From contig NZ_VRLV01000016.1 in assembly GCF_009760925.1 (NCBI RefSeq), positions 186,001-250,000 on the forward strand: a stretch of DNA of 64,000 nucleotides. The letters run 5' to 3'. Positions 16,209-24,256 of this stretch are shown one piece after another. The position numbers and the translations under genes are program-made. The stretch comes from Nonomuraea typhae. Lineage in GTDB: Bacteria; Actinomycetota; Actinomycetes; Streptosporangiales; Streptosporangiaceae. The notes beneath the pieces were generated by a model, which worked only from the letters and a program-made list of their open reading frames with translations, did not search any database and was not told where the DNA came from. The first letter of the stretch is position 1, and each line of letters opens with the position of its first letter.

Positions 16209-16247
16209 TTGGATGCTTAGCCAGACTAAGTTAGTCTGGCTAAGCAT
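16209..16247. promoter_or_regulatory. Perfect 35-bp palindrome and leaderless promoter of the marR gene
   Basis: ATGCTTAGCCAGACTAA (16213-16229), a central G, and its exact complement TTAGTCTGGCTAAGCAT (16231-16247) form a perfect 17-bp-arm palindrome. Each arm is itself a dyad TTAG-N5-CTAA. TTGGAT (16209-16214) and TAGTCT (16232-16237), 17 bp apart, make a promoter ending eight bases before the ATG at 16246. The palindrome ends in the AT of that codon, so a bound protein would cover promoter and start site. Confidence 0.75.
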
Positions 16248-16662
16248 GAGGGACGAGTCAGCCGAACTGGCCGAGCAGGTCTCCGCGGCACTGCGCCACC
16301 TGGTCCTGCTCCTGCGCCGCACGGTCGCCGGGCAGCCGGTCACCAGCCAGCAGTACGCCGTCCTGGGCTCCCTGGAATCCGGCCCGCGCCGGATGAGCGA
16401 ACTGGCCGAGGAGCACGCCGTCCAACTGCCCACCATGACGGTCCAGATCAACCGCCTGGAGGACGCCGGCCTCGTCGCCCGCGGCAGCGACCCGGCCGAC
16501 GCCCGGGTCAGGACCGTCGAGCTCACCGGCGAGGGCCGCCGGCGGCTGCTGGCCGTACGCACCGCCAGGATCGGCCGCCTCGCCCGCGAACTCGCCGCGC
16601 TGACCCCCGCCGAACGCGCCGCCCTCAAGGCCGCGCTGCCCGTCCTGGCCAAGCTCGGCTGA
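16246..16662 (+). CDS. MarR family transcriptional regulator
   Basis: 138-aa winged-helix regulator. The core is typical: SQQYAVLGSLE, RMSELAEEHAVQLPTMTVQINRLEDAGLVARGSDPADARVRTVELTGEGRR, with the recognition helix and the wing DPADAR. The ATG at 16246 is preferred over the ATG at 16201 because it directly follows a palindrome with a consensus promoter and gives a normal N-terminus, implying a leaderless, autoregulated gene. Its only close neighbours are two secreted hydrolase genes, so it may act only on itself or on distant targets. Confidence 0.9.
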   Translation: MRDESAELAEQVSAALRHLVLLLRRTVAGQPVTSQQYAVLGSLESGPRRMSELAEEHAVQLPTMTVQINRLEDAGLVARGSDPADARVRTVELTGEGRRRLLAVRTARIGRLARELAALTPAERAALKAALPVLAKLG

Positions 16663-16773
16663 AGGAGCCGCACGGCGGGGAGGAAGGGCCACGTCCCGCC
16701 GGTCCCGCCCGGCTTCCCCGCGGCGCGTGGACATCGGCCGCATCCTCGGGGACGCCGTGGTTGCATAGCGGGC

Positions 16774-17568
16774 ATGATCGGACACGCCGTGCTGGCGGCA
16801 GGGCTCGCCGTGAGCCCGATCGCCGTGTCCCGCCCCGAGATCTCGGTCATGACGTGGAACGTCTGCGCCGGCACCAACTCCGCCTGCTCCCTCTACCGGG
16901 CCACCGCCCCCGAGCTCGCCCGCGCCATCGGCGCCCAGGCGGGGCGCGGCACCGACGTGCTGTTCCTGCAGGAGTTCTGCACCGGCGCCGACGCCGCCCT
17001 GGAAGGCTGGCTGGAGCGCGGCACCGGCCGCGACTGGACCGTCCGCTCGTGGGGGCTCACCTACCGCGACGGCAGGCCGCACTCCTGCCACCCCGACCTG
17101 CTGGGCCGCCCGCGCGGCACCCAGAGCATCACCGTCGCGGCCGCCGGACCGGCCACCTTCGAGGTGCACCCCATGGCCTACCCGCCCTGGTCGGTGAGAC
17201 GGGCCGCCGTGTGCGCCGAGCTGCCGGGCAAACGGGTGCGCGCGTGCACCAGCCACCTGTCGGTCGGGCTGCCCTACGACGACCGTCAGCCCGGCGCGCC
17301 GTACCGGAGCAAGCAGGTGCGCCGGCTGTTCGCGCTCACCAAGCCCGGCTACACGCACGTGTTCGGCGGCGACCTCAACCTGCGGCCCGGCGCCCGCGCG
17401 CTCGCGCCCGTCTACGGCCGCTTCCAGGAGTGCGACCCGCGGCGGCGGCCCACGATGCGGGCCAAGAAACTCGACTACCTGTTCACCGGCCGCGTCCTGA
17501 GCTGCCGTCTGGACGCCCGCACCCGGGTCTCCGACCACCAGCCGCTGCACATGAGGGCCGCCCTGTAG
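16774..17568 (+). CDS. Secreted endonuclease/exonuclease/phosphatase (EEP) family hydrolase
   Basis: 264-aa metal-dependent phosphodiesterase/phosphatase of the DNase I-like EEP fold. The motifs appear in order: VMTWNVC (Asn), FLQEFC (catalytic Glu), TSHLSVG (His), FGGDLNLRP (Asp-x-Asn) and VSDHQPL (Asp-His). A short hydrophobic N-terminus is a likely signal peptide or anchor. It contains six or more cysteines, consistent with disulfides outside the cell. It could be a nuclease or a sphingomyelinase/inositol-phosphatase-like enzyme; the substrate is not decidable. The nearby PhoD gene suggests scavenging of phosphate or nucleic acid. Confidence 0.85.
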   Translation: MIGHAVLAAGLAVSPIAVSRPEISVMTWNVCAGTNSACSLYRATAPELARAIGAQAGRGTDVLFLQEFCTGADAALEGWLERGTGRDWTVRSWGLTYRDGRPHSCHPDLLGRPRGTQSITVAAAGPATFEVHPMAYPPWSVRRAAVCAELPGKRVRACTSHLSVGLPYDDRQPGAPYRSKQVRRLFALTKPGYTHVFGGDLNLRPGARALAPVYGRFQECDPRRRPTMRAKKLDYLFTGRVLSCRLDARTRVSDHQPLHMRAAL

Positions 17569-17631
17569 GAAGACGAACGCCCCCGATGGTGTTGAATGAT
17601 GCGAACCCCGGACCAGGACGGAAGGACCAGC

Positions 17632-18210
17632 GTGCCCACGATCGGTGTACTCGCGCTCCAAGGCGACGTGCGTGAGCACGTCCAGATGCTGGAGGCGGCA
17701 GGCGCCACGGCGGTGCCCGTGCGCAGGCCGGCCGAGCTGGACGCGGTCGACGGGCTGGTCGTCCCCGGCGGCGAGTCCACGACCATGTGGAAGCTGGCCG
17801 AGATCTTCGACATGCTCGACCCCCTGCGCCTGCGGGTCAAGGCCGGCATGCCCGCCTACGGCTCCTGCGCCGGCATGATCATGCTGGCCGACCGCATCCA
17901 GGACGGCATCGAGGGCCAGCAGACCATCGGCGGCATCGACATGGTCGTGCGGCGCAACGCCTTCGGCCGCCAGGTCGACTCCTTCGAAGCGGACCTGTCC
18001 TTCGCCGGCGCCCCCATCCACGCCGTGTTCATCCGCGCCCCTTGGGTGGAATCGGTGGGTTCGGAGGTTGAAGTGCTGGCTACCGCGCCTCCGGGAGATA
18101 GGATCGTCGCGGTCCGCCAAGGGCCTCTGCTCGCGACATCGTTCCACCCCGAGCTGACCGGGGACGCTCGCGTGCACGAATACTTCGTAAACATGGTGAG
18201 GGAGCTCTAG
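17632..18210 (+). CDS. pdxT: Pyridoxal 5'-phosphate synthase glutaminase subunit PdxT
   Basis: Class I glutamine amidotransferase subunit that hydrolyses glutamine and channels ammonia to PdxS. The oxyanion-hole region GGEST, the nucleophile Cys in YGSCAGMIML and the catalytic His-x-Glu in SFHPELT are all present. The 192-aa product starts at GTG 17632 with GGAAGG upstream; the longer ATG at 17596 is unlike the family. It lies three bases before yebC, the usual order, but far from pdxS, from which the accessory block separates it. Confidence 0.95.
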   Translation: MPTIGVLALQGDVREHVQMLEAAGATAVPVRRPAELDAVDGLVVPGGESTTMWKLAEIFDMLDPLRLRVKAGMPAYGSCAGMIMLADRIQDGIEGQQTIGGIDMVVRRNAFGRQVDSFEADLSFAGAPIHAVFIRAPWVESVGSEVEVLATAPPGDRIVAVRQGPLLATSFHPELTGDARVHEYFVNMVREL

Positions 18211-18213
18211 GTA

Positions 18214-18966
18214 ATGTCCGGCCACTCCAAATGGGCGACGACGAAGCACAAGAAGGCCGCGCTCGACGCCAAGCGCGGCAAGCTTTTCGCGAAGCTCATC
18301 AAGAACATCGAGGTGGCGGCCAGGACCGGTGGCCCTGATCCGGATGCCAACCCCACGCTCTTCGACGCCATCTTCAAGGCCAAGAAGAACTCGGTGCCCA
18401 ACGACAACATCGAGCGGGCCCGCAAGCGCGGCGGCGGTCTGGAGGCCGGTGGCGCCGACTGGCAGACCATCATGTACGAGGGCTACGCGCCCGGCGGCGT
18501 CGCGGTCCTCATCGAGTGCCTCACCGACAACCGCAACCGCGCCGCCTCCGAGGTGCGCGTGGCGCTGACCCGCAACGGCGGTTCGCTGGCCGACCCCGGC
18601 TCGGTGTCGTACATGTTCAACCGCAAGGGCGTCGTCATCGTCCCGAAGAACGGCCTGAGCGAGGACGACGTGCTCACCGCCGTCCTCGACGCCGGCGCCG
18701 AGGAGGTCAACGACCTCGGCGACTCCTTCGAGGTCGTCTCCGAGGCCGGCGACCTGGTCCCGGTCCGCAAGGCGCTGCAGGAGGCGGGCATCGACTACGA
18801 CTCGGCCGAGTCCAGCTTCCTGCCGACCATGAACGTGCCGCTCGACGAGGACGGCGCGCGCAAGGTCTTCCGCCTCATCGACGCGCTGGAGGACAGCGAC
18901 GACGTGCAGAACGTCTTCGCCAACTTCGACGTCGCCGACGAGATCATGGAGAAGCTCGACGCATAG
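18214..18966 (+). CDS. yebC: YebC/PmpR family protein (translation/DNA-binding factor)
   Basis: 250-aa conserved protein. The N-terminus MSGHSKWATTKHKKAALDAKRGKLF is diagnostic, followed by NIERARKRGGG and the acidic C-terminal domain. The family has been described as DNA-binding regulators, and some members as factors that relieve ribosome stalling on proline stretches. It sits directly after pdxT and upstream of ruvCAB, the typical actinobacterial order; here two extra genes lie between it and ruvC. Confidence 0.93.
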   Translation: MSGHSKWATTKHKKAALDAKRGKLFAKLIKNIEVAARTGGPDPDANPTLFDAIFKAKKNSVPNDNIERARKRGGGLEAGGADWQTIMYEGYAPGGVAVLIECLTDNRNRAASEVRVALTRNGGSLADPGSVSYMFNRKGVVIVPKNGLSEDDVLTAVLDAGAEEVNDLGDSFEVVSEAGDLVPVRKALQEAGIDYDSAESSFLPTMNVPLDEDGARKVFRLIDALEDSDDVQNVFANFDVADEIMEKLDA

Positions 18967-18987
18967 CGGGCATTAGGGTGAGGGGCC

Positions 18988-20547
18988 ATGATCCCGGCCC
19001 CCGCCTCCCGCCCCCCGGCCGCGCTCGGCTGGTTACTCCTGACGCCCGCCGTCCTGGCGCTCGTGGTGTCCCTGGTGGTGCCCAGCGTCCAGACGATCCT
19101 GCTCAGCATGCGCTCGGGCCGCCTCCTGCTGCGCGCGGACGGCGGTGAGTTCATCGGCCTGGCCGCCTACGCGCAGCTGCTCGGCGGGCCCGTCTTCTGG
19201 CGGGCGCTGCTGTTCTCGGTTCTGTTCACGCTGGTCCCGCTGCTGGTCGCCGTCGCGTTCGCGCCCGTGCTGGCCGTCTCCCTCGACCGCGGCGGAGCAG
19301 GGGTACGGCGGGCCGGACGCGTCGTGCTCACCCTGGCCGTCATCACCTTCTCCCCGATGGCCGTGGTCGCCGCCTGGCTCGGCGCCATGCGCGGCGCATC
19401 CACCCTCGCCGTGTTCCTGCGCGGCCTGCTCGGCGACTCCGCGGCCCTCCTGCTGCCGCCGGCGATCGGGGCGATGACGTTCGGCGTCGTCATCGCCACC
19501 GCGACGCTGGCCTACCTGCCCGCCCTGCGCGGCGAACGGCCGCTCCCGGCCACCGCCGTCATGGCCGCCGTCGTCGCGCTCACCCTGCTCGCCGTGGGCC
19601 TGCAGGCGTACACCTTCTCCGGCGCGCTGTCGCGGCGCGGCCCCACGGGCACCGAGACCCTGGGGGCGCTGATGGTCTCCGAGGGCTTCATGATCGGGCG
19701 CCTGGGCTCGGCGGCCGCAATCGCCACGACGACCGGCGTCCTGGCCGGGATCCTGGGCCTGGTGGTGGTGCTCCTGGTGGTGCTGACCGGCCTGCGCATC
19801 CACGTCGCCACCGGGACCACCCCGGCCACCCCCGCGGGCCGGCTCGCGGGGATCCTGGCCCTGGTCCTCGTCACGCTCGCCGGTCTGGCGCTCGCCGCCC
19901 CCTGGCTCCTCGCCCTGTCCGGGACGGCGGAGCCGGCGCCCGCCACCCTCGGCACTCACGTACGGACCTGGCTGCCCGCCCTCATCGGCGCCCTGGTCTC
20001 GGTCGGCGTCGCCTATCTGGGCGCGCTCGGCATCGGCGGCCTGCGTCCCCTGGGCCGGCGCAGCGAGTGGCTCCTGCTGCCGTTCGCGCCCTGGCTGCTG
20101 GTCGGCACCGGGCCGCTCAGCATCGCCGGCTGGTCCTTCGTGCGCGACCTCGGCCTCGTGGGCACCTTCGCCGCCGTCATCCCGCCCCTGCTCGTCAGCG
20201 TTCCCGCGCTGCTCGTGCTGACGCTGGTGTGCCGGAGCCTGGCCCAGAACGCCCGGACCGGCTTCCTGCGCGGCGTCGTCGTGCCCTCGCTGCCCATGGC
20301 CGGCGTCCTGGCCGGCGCCGTCACCCTCGTCAACGCCCAGGACGGCCTGTGGCCCACCCTCGTCTCCCGGGAGACCGAGTCCGGCCCCGCGGTCGTCATG
20401 CTGCGCGCCTCCCTCGGCGCCTACCGGGGCGGCGGTCCCGACGTCGGCCTGATGACCCCGCTGCCGGTCATCCTCGTCGCCCTGGCCGCCGCCGTCGCCG
20501 CCCAGCTGCTCTACCTGGATCGCCTGGCCATCAGCGTCGGCAAGTAG
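18988..20547 (+). CDS. Orphan two-lobed sugar-ABC-permease-like membrane protein
   Basis: 519-aa integral membrane protein with about 12 hydrophobic segments. The first half starts like a MalF-type sugar permease (LLLTPAVLALVVSLVVPSVQT, then FIGLAAYAQLLGGPVFWRALLFSVLFTLVP). The second half resembles a MalG-type subunit, with RSLAQNARTGFLRGVVVPSLPMAG in the place of the EAA coupling loop and LVNAQDGLWPTL after it. The conserved EAA---G residues are not evident in either half. No ATPase or binding protein is adjacent. GGTGAGGGG precedes the ATG. Function uncertain. Confidence 0.7.
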   Translation: MIPAPASRPPAALGWLLLTPAVLALVVSLVVPSVQTILLSMRSGRLLLRADGGEFIGLAAYAQLLGGPVFWRALLFSVLFTLVPLLVAVAFAPVLAVSLDRGGAGVRRAGRVVLTLAVITFSPMAVVAAWLGAMRGASTLAVFLRGLLGDSAALLLPPAIGAMTFGVVIATATLAYLPALRGERPLPATAVMAAVVALTLLAVGLQAYTFSGALSRRGPTGTETLGALMVSEGFMIGRLGSAAAIATTTGVLAGILGLVVVLLVVLTGLRIHVATGTTPATPAGRLAGILALVLVTLAGLALAAPWLLALSGTAEPAPATLGTHVRTWLPALIGALVSVGVAYLGALGIGGLRPLGRRSEWLLLPFAPWLLVGTGPLSIAGWSFVRDLGLVGTFAAVIPPLLVSVPALLVLTLVCRSLAQNARTGFLRGVVVPSLPMAGVLAGAVTLVNAQDGLWPTLVSRETESGPAVVMLRASLGAYRGGGPDVGLMTPLPVILVALAAAVAAQLLYLDRLAISVGK

Positions 20548-20556
20548 CTTGGTCCG

Positions 20557-21714
20557 GTGGACACACGTGATCTGACCCTCGACCACCTTGACGCCATCCT
20601 CGACATACGCAGACGCTCCTTCGGCCCGCTGTCTCCCAGCGAGCGCGAACTCTGGCTCAAGGCGATGCCGCCGATCATGGCCGAAGGCCGCTACCTGGGC
20701 GTCTTCGACGGCGACCGGCTCGCCGCCGCCGGCCGTATCCGCGCCTTCACCCAGTGGTGGCACGGCCGGCCGCAGCCGATGGCCGGCGTCGCGGGCGTCA
20801 CCGTCAACCCCGAGGACCGCGGCCGCGGCGTCGGCACCACCCTCATGACGGCCCTCATCGACAGGGCGGCCGACCTGGGCGACGCCGTCTCCGCCCTCTA
20901 CCCGGCCACCACCCCCATCTACCGCTCGCTCGGCTACGAGCACGCCGGCGCCCAGAACCTCATCACCCTGCCGGCCGACGCCCTGCGCCGCATCCGCCAC
21001 AACGGCCAGGTCAAACTCCGCCGCATGGGCCCCGACGACGCCCCCGAACTCCTGTCGGTCATCGGCCGCGCCCACGCGGAATCCCGCGCCAGCGGCCCCA
21101 TCACCTGGGACGAGCGCACCTGGCGCGTATGGCTGGCCGAGGAGGACGACTTCCTCTACCTGGCCGACGACGGCTACGCCGTCTACCGCTGGTCCGACGG
21201 CGACCTGGAGGTGGACGCCGTCGTGGCCGCCTCCGAGGAGACCGGCAGGGCGCTGTGGTCGCTCATCGGCAGCGCCTCCTCCATCGCCCGGCACGTCACC
21301 GCCGCCGTCGCGCCGGACGACCCCGTGCTGTGGCTGACGGGCGAGCGCACCAAGGAGACGGCCAAGCAGGTGCGCTGGATGCACCGGCTGATCGACCTGC
21401 CCCTCGCCGTGGCCCGCCGCGGGTACCCCTCCGCGCTCACCGCGTCGGCGCTGCTGGAGGTGGAGGACGCGCAGCGGCCGGGCAACTCGGGGGCGTGGCG
21501 GCTGGAGGTCTCCGGCGGATCCGGTACGGCCACCGCCGCCGGCGGACCCTCCCGGGAGGCGGCACGGCTGGGCGCGGGCGGGATGGCCGCCCTGTACGCG
21601 GGGGTGCCCACCGCCACCCTGCGGCGCGCGGGGCTCCTGGCCGGGCCGGACGAGGCGGACGAGACCCTGGACGCCGTGTTCGCCGGCCGGCCGTACATGC
21701 TGGACTACTTCTGA
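20557..21714 (+). CDS. Eis-like GNAT N-acetyltransferase with sterol-carrier C-domain
   Basis: 385-aa acetyl-CoA-dependent acyltransferase. The N-terminal GNAT domain has the CoA loop VTVNPEDRGRGVGTTLM and the likely general-acid Tyr in TPIYRSLGYEHAG. A second degenerate GNAT domain follows and the last ~110 residues are SCP2-like, ending PYMLDYF as in Eis proteins, where the C-terminal carboxylate acts in catalysis. Eis enzymes acetylate aminoglycosides or protein lysines; the substrate here is unknown. The start is GTG 20557, six bases after TAGCTT, so the mRNA may be leaderless. Confidence 0.85.
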   Translation: MDTRDLTLDHLDAILDIRRRSFGPLSPSERELWLKAMPPIMAEGRYLGVFDGDRLAAAGRIRAFTQWWHGRPQPMAGVAGVTVNPEDRGRGVGTTLMTALIDRAADLGDAVSALYPATTPIYRSLGYEHAGAQNLITLPADALRRIRHNGQVKLRRMGPDDAPELLSVIGRAHAESRASGPITWDERTWRVWLAEEDDFLYLADDGYAVYRWSDGDLEVDAVVAASEETGRALWSLIGSASSIARHVTAAVAPDDPVLWLTGERTKETAKQVRWMHRLIDLPLAVARRGYPSALTASALLEVEDAQRPGNSGAWRLEVSGGSGTATAAGGPSREAARLGAGGMAALYAGVPTATLRRAGLLAGPDEADETLDAVFAGRPYMLDYF

Positions 21715-21825
21715 ACCGCAGGGGACGTCGAAGCCCGGTCATAGCGCGTGTTCGCGGTGCGCGGGCCGGGGATCGGAGGTAGAGTTCCGTGCCGAACAGG
21801 TGTTCGGCGATCGAGGGGGCGTGCG

Positions 21826-22470
21826 GTGCGGGTGTTGGGCGTCGATCCCGGGCTGACCAGGTGCGGCGTGGGCGCCGTCGAGGGACGGCCCGGCGCCGCG
21901 CTGACCCTGGTCGGGGTGGGCGTGGTGCGCACCTCGGCCGACGACGAGCTCGGCGCCCGCCTGGTCGGCATCGAGGCGGGCATCGAGCGCTGGCTCGACG
22001 AGGTACGCCCCGACGCCGTCGCGGTCGAGCGCGTGTTCAGCCAGCACAACGTCCGCACCGTGATGGGCACCGCCCAGGCGGCGGGCATCGCCGTCCTGTG
22101 CGCCGCGCGCCGCGGGCTGCCGGTGGCGCTGCACACCCCGTCCGAGGTGAAGGCCGCCATCACCGGCAGCGGCACCGCCGACAAGAAGCAGATCGGGGCC
22201 ATGGTCACCCGGCTGCTCCGGCTGAGCGAGATGCCCAAGCCCGCCGACGCCGCCGACGCGCTCGCCCTGGCCATCTGCCACGTCTGGCGCGGCGGCAACC
22301 AGCAGCGCCTCGCCCAGGCCCTGGCCCGCGCCCAGACCTCCCGCGCCGCGGCCCGCGTGCTGGCGCCCCGGCGTGGGGGCGGCGGCCCGGGTGACCCGGG
22401 TCCCGGATCTTCGGCGGCTCCGGGTGGCGGGGCGGCCGGCCGTACCACTGGAAAGGGTGTGGGGTTGTGA
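21826..22470 (+). CDS. ruvC: Crossover junction endodeoxyribonuclease RuvC
   Basis: Dimeric resolvase that cuts Holliday junctions symmetrically. The RNase H-like acidic residues are in place: Asp in LGVDPGLTRCG, Glu in AVERVF, and the Asp pair in PADAADALALAICH. The GTG at 21826 has GAGGGGG upstream and gives MRVLGVDPG. At 214 aa it carries a C-terminal extension of about 35 residues rich in Gly, Pro and Ala, probably disordered. Its stop overlaps the ruvA start (GTGA), the first coupling in ruvCAB. Confidence 0.95.
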   Translation: MRVLGVDPGLTRCGVGAVEGRPGAALTLVGVGVVRTSADDELGARLVGIEAGIERWLDEVRPDAVAVERVFSQHNVRTVMGTAQAAGIAVLCAARRGLPVALHTPSEVKAAITGSGTADKKQIGAMVTRLLRLSEMPKPADAADALALAICHVWRGGNQQRLAQALARAQTSRAAARVLAPRRGGGGPGDPGPGSSAAPGGGAAGRTTGKGVGL

Positions 22471-23087
22471 TCGCGTCCGTGGCGGGAAGGGTGGCGCAGG
22501 TCGCCCCCGACGGCGCCGTCGTCGAGGTCGGCGGGGTGGGCATCCTGGTCCACTGCACGCCGGGCACGCTGGCGGGGCTGCGCGTCGGGGAGGAGGCCAG
22601 GCTGGCCACCTCGCTGGTGGTGCGGGAGGAGTCGCTGACCCTGTTCGGCTTCGCCACCGACGACGAGAAGACCGTCTTCGAGATGCTGCAGACCGCCAGC
22701 GGGGTGGGGCCGAAGCTGGCCCTGGCGATGCTGGCCGTGCACACGCCCAACGCCCTGCGGGTGGCCGTCTCCAGCGCCGATCTGAAGGCGCTCACCCAGG
22801 TGCCCGGGATCGGCCAGAAGGGCGCCCAGCGCATCGTGCTGGAGCTCAAGGACCGCCTGGGCACCCCCGAGGCCATGGTCAACGCCGCCATCGCCGGTGA
22901 CGCGGTCAGGCCCGCCTGGCGCGAGCAGGTGCATTCCGGGCTGGTCGGCCTCGGCTACTCCGGCAAGGACGCCGACGAGGCCGTCGCCGCCGTCGCCCCC
23001 GAAGCCGAGGCCGCCGTGGCCGAGGGCCGCCAGCCGCAGGTCGCCGCCCTGCTCAAGGCCGCGCTGAGGGCGTTGAGCGTGCGATGA
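22467..23087 (+). CDS. ruvA: Holliday junction branch migration protein RuvA
   Basis: Tetrameric junction-binding subunit of the RuvAB motor. The N-terminal OB-fold (MIASVAGRVAQVAPDGAVVEVGGVG) is followed by two helix-hairpin-helix motifs, LQTASGVGPKLALAML and LTQVPGIGQKGAQRIVLEL, and a C-terminal RuvB-binding domain after an acidic/Ala linker. 206 aa. It starts at a GTG overlapping the ruvC stop and ends overlapping the ruvB ATG, so all three genes are coupled. Confidence 0.95.
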   Translation: MIASVAGRVAQVAPDGAVVEVGGVGILVHCTPGTLAGLRVGEEARLATSLVVREESLTLFGFATDDEKTVFEMLQTASGVGPKLALAMLAVHTPNALRVAVSSADLKALTQVPGIGQKGAQRIVLELKDRLGTPEAMVNAAIAGDAVRPAWREQVHSGLVGLGYSGKDADEAVAAVAPEAEAAVAEGRQPQVAALLKAALRALSVR

Positions 23088-24256
23088 GCGAGTGGCACGA
23101 CGCCGGCGGGGGCCTGGACGGCGGGCCGGGCGGTCCGGAGCGTGATGCCGCGTACGGCGGGTCCGGCGGGTTGGAGCGGGATGCCGCGTACGGCGGGTCC
23201 GGCGGGTTGGAGCGGGAGCTGGTTTCGGCCGAGCTCGGGGGCGACGAGCTGCAGATCGAGGCGGCGCTGCGGCCCAAGCGGCTGGCGGAGTTCATCGGCC
23301 AGGGGCGGGTGCGCGAGCAGTTGTCGCTGGTGCTGGAGAGCGCGTTGCGCCGGCAGCGGCCGCCGGATCACGTGCTGATGAGCGGGTCGCCGGGGCTCGG
23401 CAAGACCACCCTGGCCATGATCGTCGCGGCTGAGCTGGGCGCGCCGCTGCGCATCACCTCCGGCCCGGCGCTGGAACGCGCCGGAGACCTGGCCGCGATC
23501 CTGTCGACGCTGGCCGAGGGCGAGGTGTTGTTCATCGACGAGATCCACCGGATGGCCCGCCCCGCCGAGGAGATGCTGTACCTCGCCATGGAGGACTTCC
23601 GGGTGGACATCGTCGTGGGCAAGGGCCCGGGCGCCACCGCGATCCCGCTGGAGATCGCCCCGTTCACCCTGGTCGGCGCCACCACCCGGGCCGGTCTGCT
23701 GCCCGCGCCGCTGCGCGACCGCTTCGGCTTCACCGCCCACATGGACTTCTACGAGGTCGCCGAGCTCGAGCGGGTGCTGGCCCGGTCGTCCCGGCTGCTG
23801 GGCGTCGACCTGCCCGGCGACGGCGCCCACGAGATCGCCCGGCGCTCGCGCGGCACGCCCCGCATCGCCAACCGGCTGCTGCGCCGGGTGCGCGACTTCG
23901 CCGAGGTGCGCGCCGACGGCGTGATCACCCGTGATCTGGCCGCCGCCGCCCTGAACCTCTACGAGGTCGACGCCGAGGGCCTGGACCGCCTGGACCGCGC
24001 GGTGCTCGGGGTCCTGCTGCGCAAGTTCGGCGGCGGGCCGGTGGGCCTGTCGACGCTGGCGGTGGCCGTGGGGGAGGAGCCCGAGACGGTCGAGGTGGTC
24101 GCCGAGCCGTTCCTGGTACGGCAGGGCCTGCTGGCCCGGACGCCGCGCGGCCGGGTGGCGACCGCGGCCGCCTGGGCCCACCTCGGGCTGACCCCGCCGC
24201 CGGACGCCTTCGGCGCCGTCCTGTTCGGGCCGGACGACCTGGGAGGGCCTCTGTGA
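23084..24256 (+). CDS. ruvB: Holliday junction branch migration ATPase RuvB, with N-terminal repeat
   Basis: Hexameric AAA+ DNA pump driving branch migration. The core starts near residue 55 with LRPKRLAEFIGQ, then Walker A GSPGLGKTT, Walker B LFIDEIHRM, sensor 1 GATTRAGLL and the winged-helix C-terminus. At 390 aa it is longer than usual because the N-terminus contains a 12-residue repeat (ERDAAYGGSGGL) present twice plus partial copies, glycine-rich and probably disordered. The ATG overlaps the ruvA stop. The repeat should lie outside the ATPase core. Confidence 0.95.
   Translation: MSEWHDAGGGLDGGPGGPERDAAYGGSGGLERDAAYGGSGGLERELVSAELGGDELQIEAALRPKRLAEFIGQGRVREQLSLVLESALRRQRPPDHVLMSGSPGLGKTTLAMIVAAELGAPLRITSGPALERAGDLAAILSTLAEGEVLFIDEIHRMARPAEEMLYLAMEDFRVDIVVGKGPGATAIPLEIAPFTLVGATTRAGLLPAPLRDRFGFTAHMDFYEVAELERVLARSSRLLGVDLPGDGAHEIARRSRGTPRIANRLLRRVRDFAEVRADGVITRDLAAAALNLYEVDAEGLDRLDRAVLGVLLRKFGGGPVGLSTLAVAVGEEPETVEVVAEPFLVRQGLLARTPRGRVATAAAWAHLGLTPPPDAFGAVLFGPDDLGGPL
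23138..23209 (+). repeat. 36-bp in-frame tandem repeat within ruvB
   Basis: Two copies, 23138-23173 and 23174-23209, differ at one base of 36 and encode ERDAAYGGSGGL twice. A partial third copy (gagcgggag) follows and a diverged GGPGGP stretch precedes. The near-identity suggests recent duplication, probably by slippage or unequal exchange. The reading frame is preserved. Confidence 0.9.

Noticed and set aside
7431..17631. Accessory block as a prophage or integrative element
   Set aside because: No integrase, transposase, tRNA target or terminal repeats were seen at its borders.
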